From: Synechococcus sp. WH 7803
GTDB taxonomy: Bacteria; Cyanobacteriota; Cyanobacteriia; PCC-6307; Cyanobiaceae
Assembly (NCBI GenBank): GCA_000063505.1
Contig: CT971583.1
Coordinates: 1,333,918 to 1,397,917, forward strand
Length of the DNA stretch: 64,000 nucleotides
Reading direction: 5' to 3'
Made by a program: the position numbers and the translations under genes. Position 1 is the stretch's first letter, and every line of letters starts with the position of its first letter. Of this stretch, positions 35,845 through 43,184 are shown piece after piece. The notes under the pieces are model-generated. The model was given only the letters and a program-made list of their open reading frames with translations. It was not told where the DNA came from and searched no databases.

Positions 35845-38175
35845 GTGACCCTGACTCCAAGCCGCAGCGTCGGCCCGGACTCCAAAACATCGCTGTCTGG
35901 CAATGGCGATTTCCCAGCCACTGCCCCTGCCGCCAACCCCGTCTTTTATCGGACGTACAGCCGCCGCAACAGCGAAGGGCGGGAAAGCTGGACTGAGGTT
36001 GGCGCACGCAACCTTGCTGGATTGAAGACGCTCGGCAGCCTCACCGCCGAAGAGATCGAGTTGATGGCGCGGATGCAGGCCGAGAAGAAAGCGCTCCCCT
36101 CCGGACGGTGGCTGTGGATCGGCGGCACGCCCTGGATCGAACAACAGGTGAACTTTTCAGGTGCTTACAACTGCACCTCCACCAACCTGGTGGACTGGGA
36201 AGCCTTTGGTCTGATGATGGACCTGGCCATGATGGGCTGCGGCACTGGCGCCATCATTGAGCCCCATTTGATCGAACGTTTGCCGGTCGTCGGCAACCCG
36301 ATCGAGGTTCTCAGCGTTTCCGACATCGGCATCACTCCCGCTGGTGAGCGCCAGGAACACACCAGCCACACCATCCACGGAGAAGTTGTCTCCATCAAGG
36401 TCGGTGACACGCGCCGGGGTTGGGTCGACAGTTACCAGCTGCTTCTGGAGCTCAGCAGTGATCCCCGGTTCGCAGGCCGAACCGTCAAGGTTGAGGTGGA
36501 TCTCTCCGATGTCCGTCCTGTTGGCGAGACCCTCAAGGGCTTTGGCGGGATGGCCAACCCCGTGAAGCTCAAGGATTTGTATGCGCGGGTTGCCCGGCTT
36601 CTGGGCAAAGCGATCGGCCGCAAGCTCACCTCCGTGGAGTGCTGCCTGCTCATCGACGAAGCCGCTGTCACCATCGTGGCGGGCAACATCCGGCGCAGTG
36701 CTGGCATGCGCCAGTTCGCCTCCGATGATTCCAGCGCCGCTGGTGCCAAGGACAACCTCTGGCAACAGGATGCAGAGGGCAACTGGCGCATCGATCCTGA
36801 GCGCGATGCCTTGCGCATGGCCAACCACACGCGCGTGTATCACACCCGTCCCAGCCGAGAGGTGCTGCTCGACGCCGTCACCCGTCAGTTCCACAGCGGT
36901 GAAGGAGCGATCCAGTTCGCCCCCGAGGCCATCGCCCGTTCCAACGCTGATCTGCTCAGCACTCCCGAGCTGCGTCGGGAATTCATTGAGATCTACTGCG
37001 ATCAAGGCAGGGAGGAGGCCGGCCGTTGGCTGAGCCTCAACCACGGTCCCATTGCTGAAGACGAGCTTGAGCATCGCCTCGGCCGCTACGGCCTCAACCC
37101 CTGCGGCGAAATCCTCGGTGCCGATTTTCACTGCAACCTGGCGGAGATCCACCTCAACCAAATCGACCCCAGCGATGACGAGGGCCAACGCGATGCCTTC
37201 CGCGCAGGTGCTCTGTCGGTGGCCTGTCTTCTGAACCACCAGTTCGAAGTGGAGCGCTACCGCCAGAGCCGGGCCTGGGATCCGATCGTTGGTGTGAGCT
37301 TCACCGGTCTGTTCGACTTCTTCGTGCACGCTTTCGGCACTCCCTGGCTGCAGTGGTGGGAGGCAGGTCGTCCCAACAGCGAAGAAGGTCAGGAGTTCAA
37401 ACGGCGCGAGGCGGAGTACCTCAGTCGCTGGAAAGCCACCGTCAACGAGGCTGTCTGGGAGTACTGCGATCGTCACGGCCTACGTCGCCCCAACCGCTGC
37501 ACCACGGTTCAGCCCGCAGGAACCAAGAGCCTGCTCACCGGCGCTGCTCCCGGCTGGCATCCCCCCAAAGCTCAGCGTTTCATCCGCCGGATCACCTTCC
37601 GCAAAAACGACCCCGTGGCCATGGCCTGCATGGACTATGGCTACACGGTGGTGCCGTCCCAGTCGGATAAAGACGACCAGGGCCGCCTTCTGGATGACCC
37701 ATTTGATCCTCGCTGCACCGAATGGCTGGTGGAAATCCCCACTGAAGTGAGCTGGGCCAATCTGCCCGGTGCCGATGCCGTGGATATCAACGCCTTCTCA
37801 GCGATGGCCCAGTTCGACTTCTACATGCAGGTGCAGACGCACTACACCGCGCACAACACCTCAGCCACGATCGAGTTCCGCGAGAACGAGATCGAGGCAC
37901 TCACTGATGCACTGCACGGAACCATTGAACGGGGCGAGGGCTACATCTCGGCCGCACTGCTGGCCCGCTTCGATGCCAACGCCACCTTCCCGCGTTTGCC
38001 CTTCGAACCGATCGATGCCGACACCTATGAACGGATGCAATCCGACGTGATCCAACGCCGCGTGAGTTCCGATTTCTTCGAAGCGCTTCAGCGCTACGAC
38101 ATGGGTGAGATCAGTGAGGCGGGTCCTGCCGGCTGCGACTCCGACAAGTGCCTGCTGCCATTATCGAAGCCGTAA
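35845..38175 (+). CDS. nrdJ: adenosylcobalamin-dependent ribonucleoside-triphosphate reductase (class II)
   Basis: 776 residues from GTG 35845 (VTLTPSRSVGPDSK); GTG 35821 is an alternative, and the frame beginning at 35701 overlaps the divergent mscS gene. Redox and radical residues: Cys110 (YNCTSTN), thiyl-forming Cys420 with Glu422 in NPCGEI, Cys430 (FHCNL), and the C-terminal shuttle pair Cys764/Cys769 with the five-residue spacing known from the Lactobacillus enzyme. The PAGTKSLLTGAAPG loop is also present. Supplies dNTPs for DNA synthesis and works with or without oxygen, requiring B12. The last gene before the AT-rich accessory segment. Confidence 0.95.
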   Translation: MTLTPSRSVGPDSKTSLSGNGDFPATAPAANPVFYRTYSRRNSEGRESWTEVGARNLAGLKTLGSLTAEEIELMARMQAEKKALPSGRWLWIGGTPWIEQQVNFSGAYNCTSTNLVDWEAFGLMMDLAMMGCGTGAIIEPHLIERLPVVGNPIEVLSVSDIGITPAGERQEHTSHTIHGEVVSIKVGDTRRGWVDSYQLLLELSSDPRFAGRTVKVEVDLSDVRPVGETLKGFGGMANPVKLKDLYARVARLLGKAIGRKLTSVECCLLIDEAAVTIVAGNIRRSAGMRQFASDDSSAAGAKDNLWQQDAEGNWRIDPERDALRMANHTRVYHTRPSREVLLDAVTRQFHSGEGAIQFAPEAIARSNADLLSTPELRREFIEIYCDQGREEAGRWLSLNHGPIAEDELEHRLGRYGLNPCGEILGADFHCNLAEIHLNQIDPSDDEGQRDAFRAGALSVACLLNHQFEVERYRQSRAWDPIVGVSFTGLFDFFVHAFGTPWLQWWEAGRPNSEEGQEFKRREAEYLSRWKATVNEAVWEYCDRHGLRRPNRCTTVQPAGTKSLLTGAAPGWHPPKAQRFIRRITFRKNDPVAMACMDYGYTVVPSQSDKDDQGRLLDDPFDPRCTEWLVEIPTEVSWANLPGADAVDINAFSAMAQFDFYMQVQTHYTAHNTSATIEFRENEIEALTDALHGTIERGEGYISAALLARFDANATFPRLPFEPIDADTYERMQSDVIQRRVSSDFFEALQRYDMGEISEAGPAGCDSDKCLLPLSKP

Positions 38176-38250
38176 ATCATCCACTTGCTTAGGCTGAGAC
38201 CAAGTATTATCATCCAAAAAACGAAACTCTTAGTCAATACAAAATTTGTC

Positions 38251-38562
38251 ATGATTTGGAAAACTATCATCAGCAAGGCTTTCGGTCTACTTGACGAAAG
38301 CCTTCCCCAATCCGAGTCAATAATTCAGACTTCCGAGAACACATCACCGACTTCAACGCCTACTAAAGTTATCATATTTGATGGCAAAAAATACGACATT
38401 GAGCAATTAGACGATGAAACTAAGGTCATATCGAAAAATCTACAGTCAGCTGATCGCTGCATAAATACACATCTGCAGAAAGCAAAGCTATCCAAAGCTG
38501 CGATATCGCATTACGTAGAACAATTGAGACCCCATCTTGATCAAATCAACTCGATTAACTAA
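38251..38562 (+). CDS. small DUF6447-like hypothetical protein, 103 aa
   Basis: ATG 38251 (MIWKTIISKAFGLLDESL) preferred over 38185, whose first residues are antisense to nothing but lack a ribosome site. The C-terminal half reads KVIIFDGKKYDIEQLDDETK, then a helical pair with QSADRCINTHLQKAKLS, the pattern of DUF6447 proteins (short strand pair plus coiled helices). The N-terminal part has a Ser/Thr/Pro linker. Codon use is AT-rich, unlike the nrdJ side. Function unknown; many copies occur in marine picocyanobacteria. Confidence 0.5.
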   Translation: MIWKTIISKAFGLLDESLPQSESIIQTSENTSPTSTPTKVIIFDGKKYDIEQLDDETKVISKNLQSADRCINTHLQKAKLSKAAISHYVEQLRPHLDQINSIN

Positions 38563-38574
38563 AGCCTATTAATT

Positions 38575-38886
38575 TCAACTCTCTATCTTTAGTCTCTTGA
38601 AGATCATCAAAGGGAGTCCAACAACGTTTTCAACCTGGATAAGCTCCCATCCTTCATCTCCAACTTTATTAAGAAACCTATCAATCTGCTTTCTGCCATC
38701 TTTCTCAGCATAAATACTTGGAAACTGTTCTTTTAAGGTTTCCGCACTCAAGGTACCTCCTAGCTTCTTGCTTGCATTCTCAGGGCTAGAAGATTGTGAA
38801 TTGAATAATTGAACAACTTTGTACTCCCACTTTTGAATTGCAGCGATTTGCTCAGGCCTTTTTTGAAAGAACTTTTTTAACATCAT
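38575..38886 (-). CDS. DUF4177-like small protein, 103 aa
   Basis: From ATG 38886 (MMLKKFFQKRPEQIAAIQ). WEYKVVQLF early and LNKVGDEGWELIQVENVVG late form the two conserved blocks of DUF4177 proteins (WEYK...V and GWEL..V). A ~30-residue insertion with SPENASKKLGG lies between. Convergent with the DUF6447-like gene, 12 bp apart. Composition AT-rich like the rest of the segment. No function known for the family. Confidence 0.6.
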   Translation of the reverse strand: MMLKKFFQKRPEQIAAIQKWEYKVVQLFNSQSSSPENASKKLGGTLSAETLKEQFPSIYAEKDGRKQIDRFLNKVGDEGWELIQVENVVGLPLMIFKRLKIES

Positions 38887-38977
38887 TGAATTCACATCAA
38901 ATTACTACAGAATCCCACAAAGCTCAATAGGCTTAACATCCATAAACCAGATCGTCCTAAACCACATGGTATTGACA

Positions 38978-38986
38978 TGCTAGAAT
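38978..38986 (+). promoter_or_regulatory. extended -10 promoter element for tRNA-Ser
   Basis: TGCTAGAAT (TGn plus TAGAAT, 38978-38986) ends 14 bp before the tRNA, at a normal distance for a short tRNA leader. No convincing -35 box is seen 17 bp upstream, consistent with an extended -10 promoter. Confidence 0.5.
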
Positions 38987-38999
38987 ACAAACGATCACT

Positions 39000-39084
39000 G
39001 GAGAGGTGGTCGAGTGGTTTATGGCTCTGGTCTTGAAAACCAGCGATGTGAAAGCATCCGTGGGTTCGAATCCCACCCTCTCCG
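39000..39084 (+). tRNA. tRNA-Ser, anticodon TGA (UGA)
   Basis: Acceptor arms GGAGAGG (39000-39006) and CCTCTCC (39077-39083) pair perfectly, with discriminator G at 39084. The anticodon stem CTGGT/ACCAG encloses loop CTTGAAA, giving anticodon TGA at 39034-39036. The long variable arm (GCGATGTGAAAGCATCCGT region) is that of a class II serine tRNA, and the T arm has GGGTTCGAATCCC. The 3' CCA is not encoded. Confidence 0.97.
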
Positions 39085-39085
39085 T
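39072..39085 (+). repeat. tRNA-Ser 3' end with a near copy at 40824-40837 (candidate att pair)
   Basis: CCCACCCTCTCCGT here and CCCATCCTCTCCGT at 40824-40837 match at 13 of 14 bases, in direct orientation. The 3' ends of tRNA genes are common integration targets, and the copy is where an island's far att site would be. No integrase is seen between them. Confidence 0.4.
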
Positions 39086-39095
39086 TAGCCAAAGA

Positions 39096-39118
39096 AAATC
39101 CCACATTTTGTGGGATTT
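39096..39118 (+). terminator. perfect hairpin 12 bp after tRNA-Ser
   Basis: AAATCCCACA (39096-39105) pairs with TGTGGGATTT (39109-39118) around a TTT loop. The T-run after it is weak (ATTTAC), but the stem and location fit a terminator or processing hairpin for the tRNA transcript. Confidence 0.6.
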
Positions 39119-39244
39119 ACAAAAGCTTTAATAGGCGTTGCCCATACCTGTTGGCGAAACTACTACGGGTTTCAGATTTCCCTCTTGGTCACTATTGTGA
39201 CTTATGCTCCACGCCATACAGGTCATTGGGCCTTGCCAGTTAAT

Positions 39245-39568
39245 ATGATTATAGTCATTATGAACGCCACCACTCTCTATAGTTTTTGTGCAAAAAACAT
39301 TATCCATCCTCATCAACCCCATGCACCACACCATTCCGCTGACTTTATTACTGGTCAATACGCACAGGGTCAAGGGTTGATTTATGGCTTTGCTCAATCG
39401 CTTGTAACTGCTCATTGTCTTCAGCGTAAGTTGAATTTTTCAGATCTAACTTGTCAAATCACTGATCTTCAATCGCACTTGGACCATGTTTTATCGTCCT
39501 CGATCTGGAAATATTTTACTCCTTTAAGACAGTTGTTTGACACTTTTAAGAGTGCCTTCAATCGCTAG
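39245..39568 (+). pseudogene. probable remnant of a surface-glycan gene
   Basis: About 107 residues from ATG 39245; the open frame extends back to 39110 but only through the tRNA-proximal hairpin. The end, DHVLSSSIWKYFTPLRQLFD then TFKSAFNR, is the tail seen in many picocyanobacterial glycosyltransferase-type proteins (coiled helix, then S-x-x-W-x-x-T-x-P-L-R). The first half has no domain I recognise. I read it as the 3' piece of a larger gene whose front has been lost. The GT-D gene follows 5 bp later. An intact small gene is the alternative. Confidence 0.35.
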
Positions 39569-39573
39569 TTTCC

Positions 39574-40467
39574 ATGCATAAAACACTCGAGAGTCGGCGT
39601 CAAGCTTACAGTCTTATTCGTACTTCCCTTTTTGCTGCCTTTAAACGGCATCGACCATTCTCACTACTTCGAATTGGTGACGGAGAATCCGTAATCTTAG
39701 CCCATAACTCATCGTCGCCTCAAATTGATTTAGAAGCTCACTTGAATCTTTGGTTTGGCAAATGCTTGCCGTCAGCAAATCAGCTGCTCCGCCTTCAACA
39801 ACGTCTTAAGCTTGCATGCCGAACATCAACGATTCTCGGAATCCCCACCTTGCGCCAATGTGGCCTGAATCCTCGTTACTTAACTTCTTACAACTCGCTT
39901 GTATCATTATTGTCCGGTCGGCGACGTGTACTTTTAACTGATGCCGCTATTCATCGTTTTTTGCATCTATCGGGAGATCTTTTAGCGCTGCTAAGGGGAT
40001 CTCCATATTTGGGAGTGGTGACATCTAAGCCTATTGCTAACGAGGTTTTACGTTTCTTTAGACCATCTCAGCTATTTGTTCAAACTGTCCCGCCTGAATC
40101 TCCCTTGCTTCATCAAGAAATCACTGAACATTCGCGGTCCTGGTACGATCATTCAGGTAAACCTTTGATGATTTCGATCAAGCCACCGTATCGCGGTGCC
40201 CCCTATCTCGTTGGTGCTGGCTTGATGGGAAAGCTAATTTGTGACCAAATACGCTCAGCCGGGGGATTTGCCATCGATATTGGCAGTCTTTGTGATGGTT
40301 GGTCGTCAGTTCCGTCACGCAGTTATTTTGATAACTATCCTCCTGGCTTTTACAGTCTTGAACATGCTTATAAGCTTAGCCTCTTGTCTGATCAAACCCG
40401 CATGGAAAAATTTCTTTCCTATATCCAACTCTACGAAGCCGCGCCTAAATCTTTCTGTCTTTCTTGA
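39574..40467 (+). CDS. GT-D-fold glycosyltransferase-like protein, 297 aa
   Basis: FSLLRIGDGES (29-39) matches the G-D-G-E nucleotide-sugar motif of GT-D (DUF1792-type) transferases. Other blocks are VVTSKPIANEVLRFF and the metal/substrate-side KPPYRGAPYLVGAGLMGK. No signal peptide or span, so a cytoplasmic enzyme of surface polysaccharide or glycoprotein synthesis is likely; donor and acceptor are unknown. Base composition is lower in GC than flanking housekeeping genes. Only the probable remnant lies beside it, so it may be an isolated leftover of a larger glycan locus. Confidence 0.65.
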   Translation: MHKTLESRRQAYSLIRTSLFAAFKRHRPFSLLRIGDGESVILAHNSSSPQIDLEAHLNLWFGKCLPSANQLLRLQQRLKLACRTSTILGIPTLRQCGLNPRYLTSYNSLVSLLSGRRRVLLTDAAIHRFLHLSGDLLALLRGSPYLGVVTSKPIANEVLRFFRPSQLFVQTVPPESPLLHQEITEHSRSWYDHSGKPLMISIKPPYRGAPYLVGAGLMGKLICDQIRSAGGFAIDIGSLCDGWSSVPSRSYFDNYPPGFYSLEHAYKLSLLSDQTRMEKFLSYIQLYEAAPKSFCLS

Positions 40468-40528
40468 ATAGCGGTGATGAGTTGAATTCAGATTAAAACT
40501 GATATTTTATCTAATTGTGACGGATGGT

Positions 40529-40654
40529 ATGACAATCAAAAACCTATATAAGTTATCAACTAAACAAGGGGCAGCTCTTACAGCAAAAGGTCGTGCATCA
40601 ATTTACAGACGCAGTGGCTCAAAGCACCAGAGCAACCAATCCAAAGACAAATAG
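40529..40654 (+). CDS. possible small basic peptide, 41 aa
   Basis: ATG 40529 opens MTIKNLYKLSTKQGAALTAK..., with 12 Lys/Arg and an end rich in Ser, Gln and Asn. No ribosome site of note. It is the only reading frame with protein-like sense in the 394-bp gap 40468-40861; the rest of that gap shows nothing beyond the tRNA-like repeat at 40824. Confidence 0.25.
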   Translation: MTIKNLYKLSTKQGAALTAKGRASIYRRSGSKHQSNQSKDK

Positions 40655-40823
40655 GGTATGGGTGCTAATACCTCCTAAATGCCTGAAGGCTTACGTAAGT
40701 ACTTTGAAAAGAATTAAGAAAACTCAAAATTTAAGCGGTAATTAGCTGGCAAGTCAAGCCTATTGCCAAAGAACCTTTAGTGTGTAAATAAGAAATCTGA
40801 TAAGACCCGGCAAGAGACCTAAG

Positions 40824-40837
40824 CCCATCCTCTCCGT
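40824..40837 (+). repeat. copy of the tRNA-Ser 3' end (candidate att site)
   Basis: CCCATCCTCTCCGT, direct near-copy of 39072-39085. No other tRNA arms surround it, so it is a fragment, not a second tRNA gene. Followed by TACTTTTTTACAGG. Confidence 0.4.
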
Positions 40838-40861
40838 ACTTTTTTACAGGACAATCAAGCC

Positions 40862-41005
40862 ATGACCGTGAACCGACTGGTACTGACTTTGGGATCAATC
40901 ATTGGGCTGATCGCGATCGTGGCCTGGATTGGTGAACTCGATGTGGTGTTGCACGACTCAGTACCGAAAGAACAGCCAACCAAAACTCAACAACAAGACC
41001 AATAA
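40862..41005 (+). CDS. small single-span membrane protein, 47 aa
   Basis: ATG 40862 opens MTVNRLVLTLGSIIGLIAIV, a clear hydrophobic span, followed by AWIGELDVVLHDSVP and a Gln/Lys-rich polar tail. ACAGGAC lies upstream as a weak ribosome site. Good codon composition and a clean stop support a real gene, too short for routine calling. Function unknown. Confidence 0.5.
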   Translation: MTVNRLVLTLGSIIGLIAIVAWIGELDVVLHDSVPKEQPTKTQQQDQ

Positions 41006-41061
41006 TTTTCTCCAAACCACGCAATCAAATTCCTTCGACCAGTGGAGTTTCGACGTCGCAA

Positions 41062-41209
41062 TTAAACGAAATTGGGTGGATTGAATTCCATGACTCTATC
41101 TTTATAGGCAACTTGATTGGCCTTGAGAGTCACGATATCGACAACCTCGAGTCTGCCTGGCCTGATCGATCGCCATCGCCACCGAGTCGGCCGGCAGATT
41201 GACCAACAA
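41062..41209 (-). pseudogene. possible frameshifted small gene
   Basis: GAGGAGG (plus 41214-41220, read on the minus strand) sits at ribosome-site distance from TTG 41209, which opens LLVNLPADSVAMAIDQARQ. The frame then ends at 41102. Shifting by one base after ARQ gives LEVVDIVTLKANQVAYKDRV and MEFNPPNFV to the stop at 41062, which reads equally well. A single-base change in a ~48-residue gene would explain both halves. The unshifted 35-residue product is the alternative. Confidence 0.35.
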
Positions 41210-41230
41210 AAGCCCCTCCTCGCTAGCGTA

Positions 41231-41244
41231 AGTACATCTGTACT
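41231..41244 (+). promoter_or_regulatory. LexA-type box (AGTACATCTGTACT)
   Basis: A perfect 5-bp inverted repeat AGTAC-N4-GTACT that fits the cyanobacterial LexA consensus RGTACNNNDGTWCB at every position. It ends 6 bp before the DUF3104 ATG and is 22 bp upstream of the minus-strand TTG 41209, so it could control either. GTA-N6-TAC spacing excludes a normal NtcA box (GTA-N8-TAC). Confidence 0.5.
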
Positions 41245-41250
41245 AGAAAA

Positions 41251-41553
41251 ATGTCCGAAGAGCGCTCCCCGCTCCCAAAGCTGCCTGACCCCGAGCACCG
41301 TCCAATCTTCCTTGGTTTAAAGCCAGGCATGACCGTGATCGTCAGACATGATTCCCTGCTAGGAGAAGCGCAAGAGAAAGACTGGTGGATGGGACTTGTG
41401 CTCCACTGCAACGGAGGAGCGAGGGATCCAAGCATTTATACGCTGTTCCAAATCGCTGATGTGGACACGGGTGTTGTCCGTTGGGTCAACGCTGACCTGG
41501 TCACCCACGTGTTGCCGAAAGACCTGAATAGACAAAGGGGGGCTGCTGCCTGA
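41251..41553 (+). CDS. DUF3104 family protein, 100 aa
   Basis: MSEERSPLPKLPDPEHRP..., then the family core FLGLKPGMTVIVRHDSL, DWWMGLVLHCNGGARDP and LFQIADVDTGVVRWVNADLV, a small beta-rich domain confined to picocyanobacteria as far as I know. No signal peptide. The LexA-type palindrome immediately before the ATG suggests DNA-damage-linked expression, which would be the first functional hint for this gene here. Biochemical role unknown. Confidence 0.7.
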   Translation: MSEERSPLPKLPDPEHRPIFLGLKPGMTVIVRHDSLLGEAQEKDWWMGLVLHCNGGARDPSIYTLFQIADVDTGVVRWVNADLVTHVLPKDLNRQRGAAA

Positions 41554-41584
41554 GTACTGTTGGAGCTTGCTTTAGGAGGGCAGG

Positions 41585-41845
41585 ACGGATAAGACCCCAC
41601 AGCCCCTACTCGACGCCTTGGATCACCTATGCCTGCAAGTTGAAGACGACCCGGAAGTTCAGAGGAATTTCTACATTGCTAACACTCCAGAACAAATTGT
41701 TCGACTATCGGTTGAGCTGGGCATTCTGATTGAGGCTGAAGACTTCCGGGCCTTACTAAGAAGCGGCAGTACGGAACGTTGGATTTTGCGTGGGGGTGAC
41801 CAAACCAATCCCATCACCCATTTAAAACGAGTGTTTCACGTTTGA
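41585..41845 (+). CDS. Nif11-like domain protein with damaged start codon
   Basis: The product ALDHLCLQVEDDPEVQRNFY..., then SVELGILIEAEDFRALLRSG, has the Nif11-like leader-domain pattern of alternating helices with a hydrophobic mid helix. AGGAGGG (41574-41580) fits a ribosome site for codon 41585, but that codon is ACG, not ATG; an in-frame TAG at 41573 blocks any earlier start, and the next usable start is TTG 41618 with no ribosome site. The gene may be inactivated or weakly translated. No RiPP-maturation enzyme is nearby, and many Nif11-like proteins in picocyanobacteria are not leader peptides. Confidence 0.5.
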   Translation, partial: TDKTPQPLLDALDHLCLQVEDDPEVQRNFYIANTPEQIVRLSVELGILIEAEDFRALLRSGSTERWILRGGDQTNPITHLKRVFHV

Positions 41846-41894
41846 ATCCTCAAGAAAAGAGTCTTTCGATTCGCTGATCTAGCCGTGGCATCCT

Positions 41895-42152
41895 TCAGGA
41901 GCGCTCGATCTCCCGAGAAATCTCCTCCTCGCTGAACTCCCGATCAGGGTGACTGATACTCCATCCCTGGATCAGCAAAGAAATACCCCAAAAGGCGATC
42001 GGATAAATCGGCCAGAAGGATCCGCGACCACTGCCCAACCAAACGAGAACAAGGATGGCATTAACAATGAAATAAAGACGCAACTGCTGATTCAGACCGC
42101 GCTTTCGTCGCAGCGCCTGCAAAGCGCGCTGGCGAACCAACTCATCAACCAT
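41895..42152 (-). CDS. 2TM-domain membrane protein, 85 aa
   Basis: From ATG 42152 (MVDELVRQRALQALRRKRGL). Two spans, YFIVNAILVLVWLGSG and FWPIYPIAFWGISLLIQGW, after an Arg-rich N-terminus, match the 2TM domain pattern (basic start, Y..vN, FWP.yp..fWg). The acidic C-terminus is REFSEEEISREI. A longer frame from 42263 was rejected. Function unknown. Confidence 0.6.
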   Translation of the reverse strand: MVDELVRQRALQALRRKRGLNQQLRLYFIVNAILVLVWLGSGRGSFWPIYPIAFWGISLLIQGWSISHPDREFSEEEISREIERS

Positions 42153-42171
42153 CGAGACTCCATAGCCATCT

Positions 42172-42384
42172 ATGCATAGTGGTAGCAATACAAAGCAAAA
42201 TCGACCGACGAGCGCACCAGCAAGGCTGAACCGTCTCCTCGACACCATTGTTTGGAGCATCACCAGCCCAACGCCTGATCCAACCGGCTGGAGTCACGCC
42301 CTGCAACCCAGATGGGGGTGTTGCATCCTTGCGATGATGGGGACGCCTTTAGGGATGGCCTTCATGCACGCAAATCTCACATGA
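42172..42384 (+). CDS. doubtful hypothetical ORF, 70 aa
   Basis: MHSGSNTKQNRPTSAPARLN..., with hydrophobic CCILAMMGTPLGMAFMHANLT near the end. It overlaps the following pseudogene's ATG by 4 bp (ATGA at 42381-42384), a coupling-type arrangement, and that is the only argument for reality. No ribosome site is clear and composition is unremarkable. Confidence 0.25.
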   Translation: MHSGSNTKQNRPTSAPARLNRLLDTIVWSITSPTPDPTGWSHALQPRWGCCILAMMGTPLGMAFMHANLT

Positions 42385-42742
42385 AACTCTTCAACTTCAT
42401 ACCTGCTGCTGCTGTTATTGGCGCAGCACTTGTCACTTCGAATCCAGCCGAAGCAAGAGCACATCACCTCTCTTCTCTACACAGGTGTTTTTGGCTATAG
42501 CGGAAACGTGGAAGAGTGCATAAGAGGGGCAAAGGCCTTGCTCAATGCGAATGGATTCAACAAATCACTTGAGATTGACAAAAAAGAGAATAGCATACGT
42601 AACGGCTTGCCATAACGACGATTACATGGTGGTAGAAATTGGATGTGACCAAAAACCAGGCGTAACCTATCTCGCCATCTCAGGACTAGATAATGAAACG
42701 ACGTACAAAACCTATTCTAAGCTTTACACGTCTGAATGGTAG
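42381..42742 (+). pseudogene. exported protein gene broken by two frameshifts
   Basis: ATG 42381 opens a signal peptide MKLFNFIPAAAVIGAALVTS ... AEA, but the frame stops early. Sense continues in the next frame (SLLYTGVFGYSGNVEECIRG, KALLNANGFNKSLEIDKK) and, after a run of six A near 42580, in the third (AYVTACHNDDYMVVEIGCDQ, then TTYKTYSKLYTSEW). Both shifts are in the same direction (+1). The reassembled protein would be about 120 residues, exported and with four cysteines. It cannot be translated as one chain without two corrections. Confidence 0.6.
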
Positions 42743-43184
42743 TCGCCACTGTTCAGGAAGCCGGAAGCCTTAGAGCCAAAAACGATACAAGATCTGCAAG
42801 ACAAATCAGAGGGCGCTGTTGTCGTCATCCATCTCCTTGCAAGCATTTAAATCCCATCCAATTAGCGGGGTTCTCTATTCGTTAGCTGACAAAGCAGCAA
42901 GCTGCCGTCAGAAGCAGGGTTGAGATCCAACTCACTCCCTGATCACCCCACAAGAGAAACGTAATGCTTCCGAAAACTTTACGAACAACGCGTGATTGAT
43001 TCAGCACTCGAGCAATAGTGATCCGAAAACCCAGAAAACACCTGGATCAAACAAAGCAAGATAACGGTAAGTCCCAATATTAACTCAAAATAATTGTCTA
43101 GATTAAATCATTGGCAGCAAAAGTGGCTCACATGGGAGAGTACTGTGCTTTTTGCGACAGGCTTCCACTACCCATTAGTTGATT
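42743..43184. other. 442-bp stretch without a convincing gene
   Basis: The first 108 bp (42743-42850) stay open in the same frame as the pseudogene end and read protein-like (RKPEALEPKTIQDLQDKSEG), perhaps more of the same broken gene or another fragment. From 42851 to 43184 I see only short frames, including a 16-codon piece with CAFCDR, and no RNA or repeat. Confidence 0.4.

Noticed and set aside
36157-37476. 439-codon open frame antisense to nrdJ
   Set aside because: nrdJ carries all catalytic cysteines; the antisense product shows no recognisable domain.
41231-41244. NtcA box at the DUF3104 gene
   Set aside because: The spacing between GTA and TAC is 6, not the 8 required by NtcA; the LexA-type reading fits all positions.
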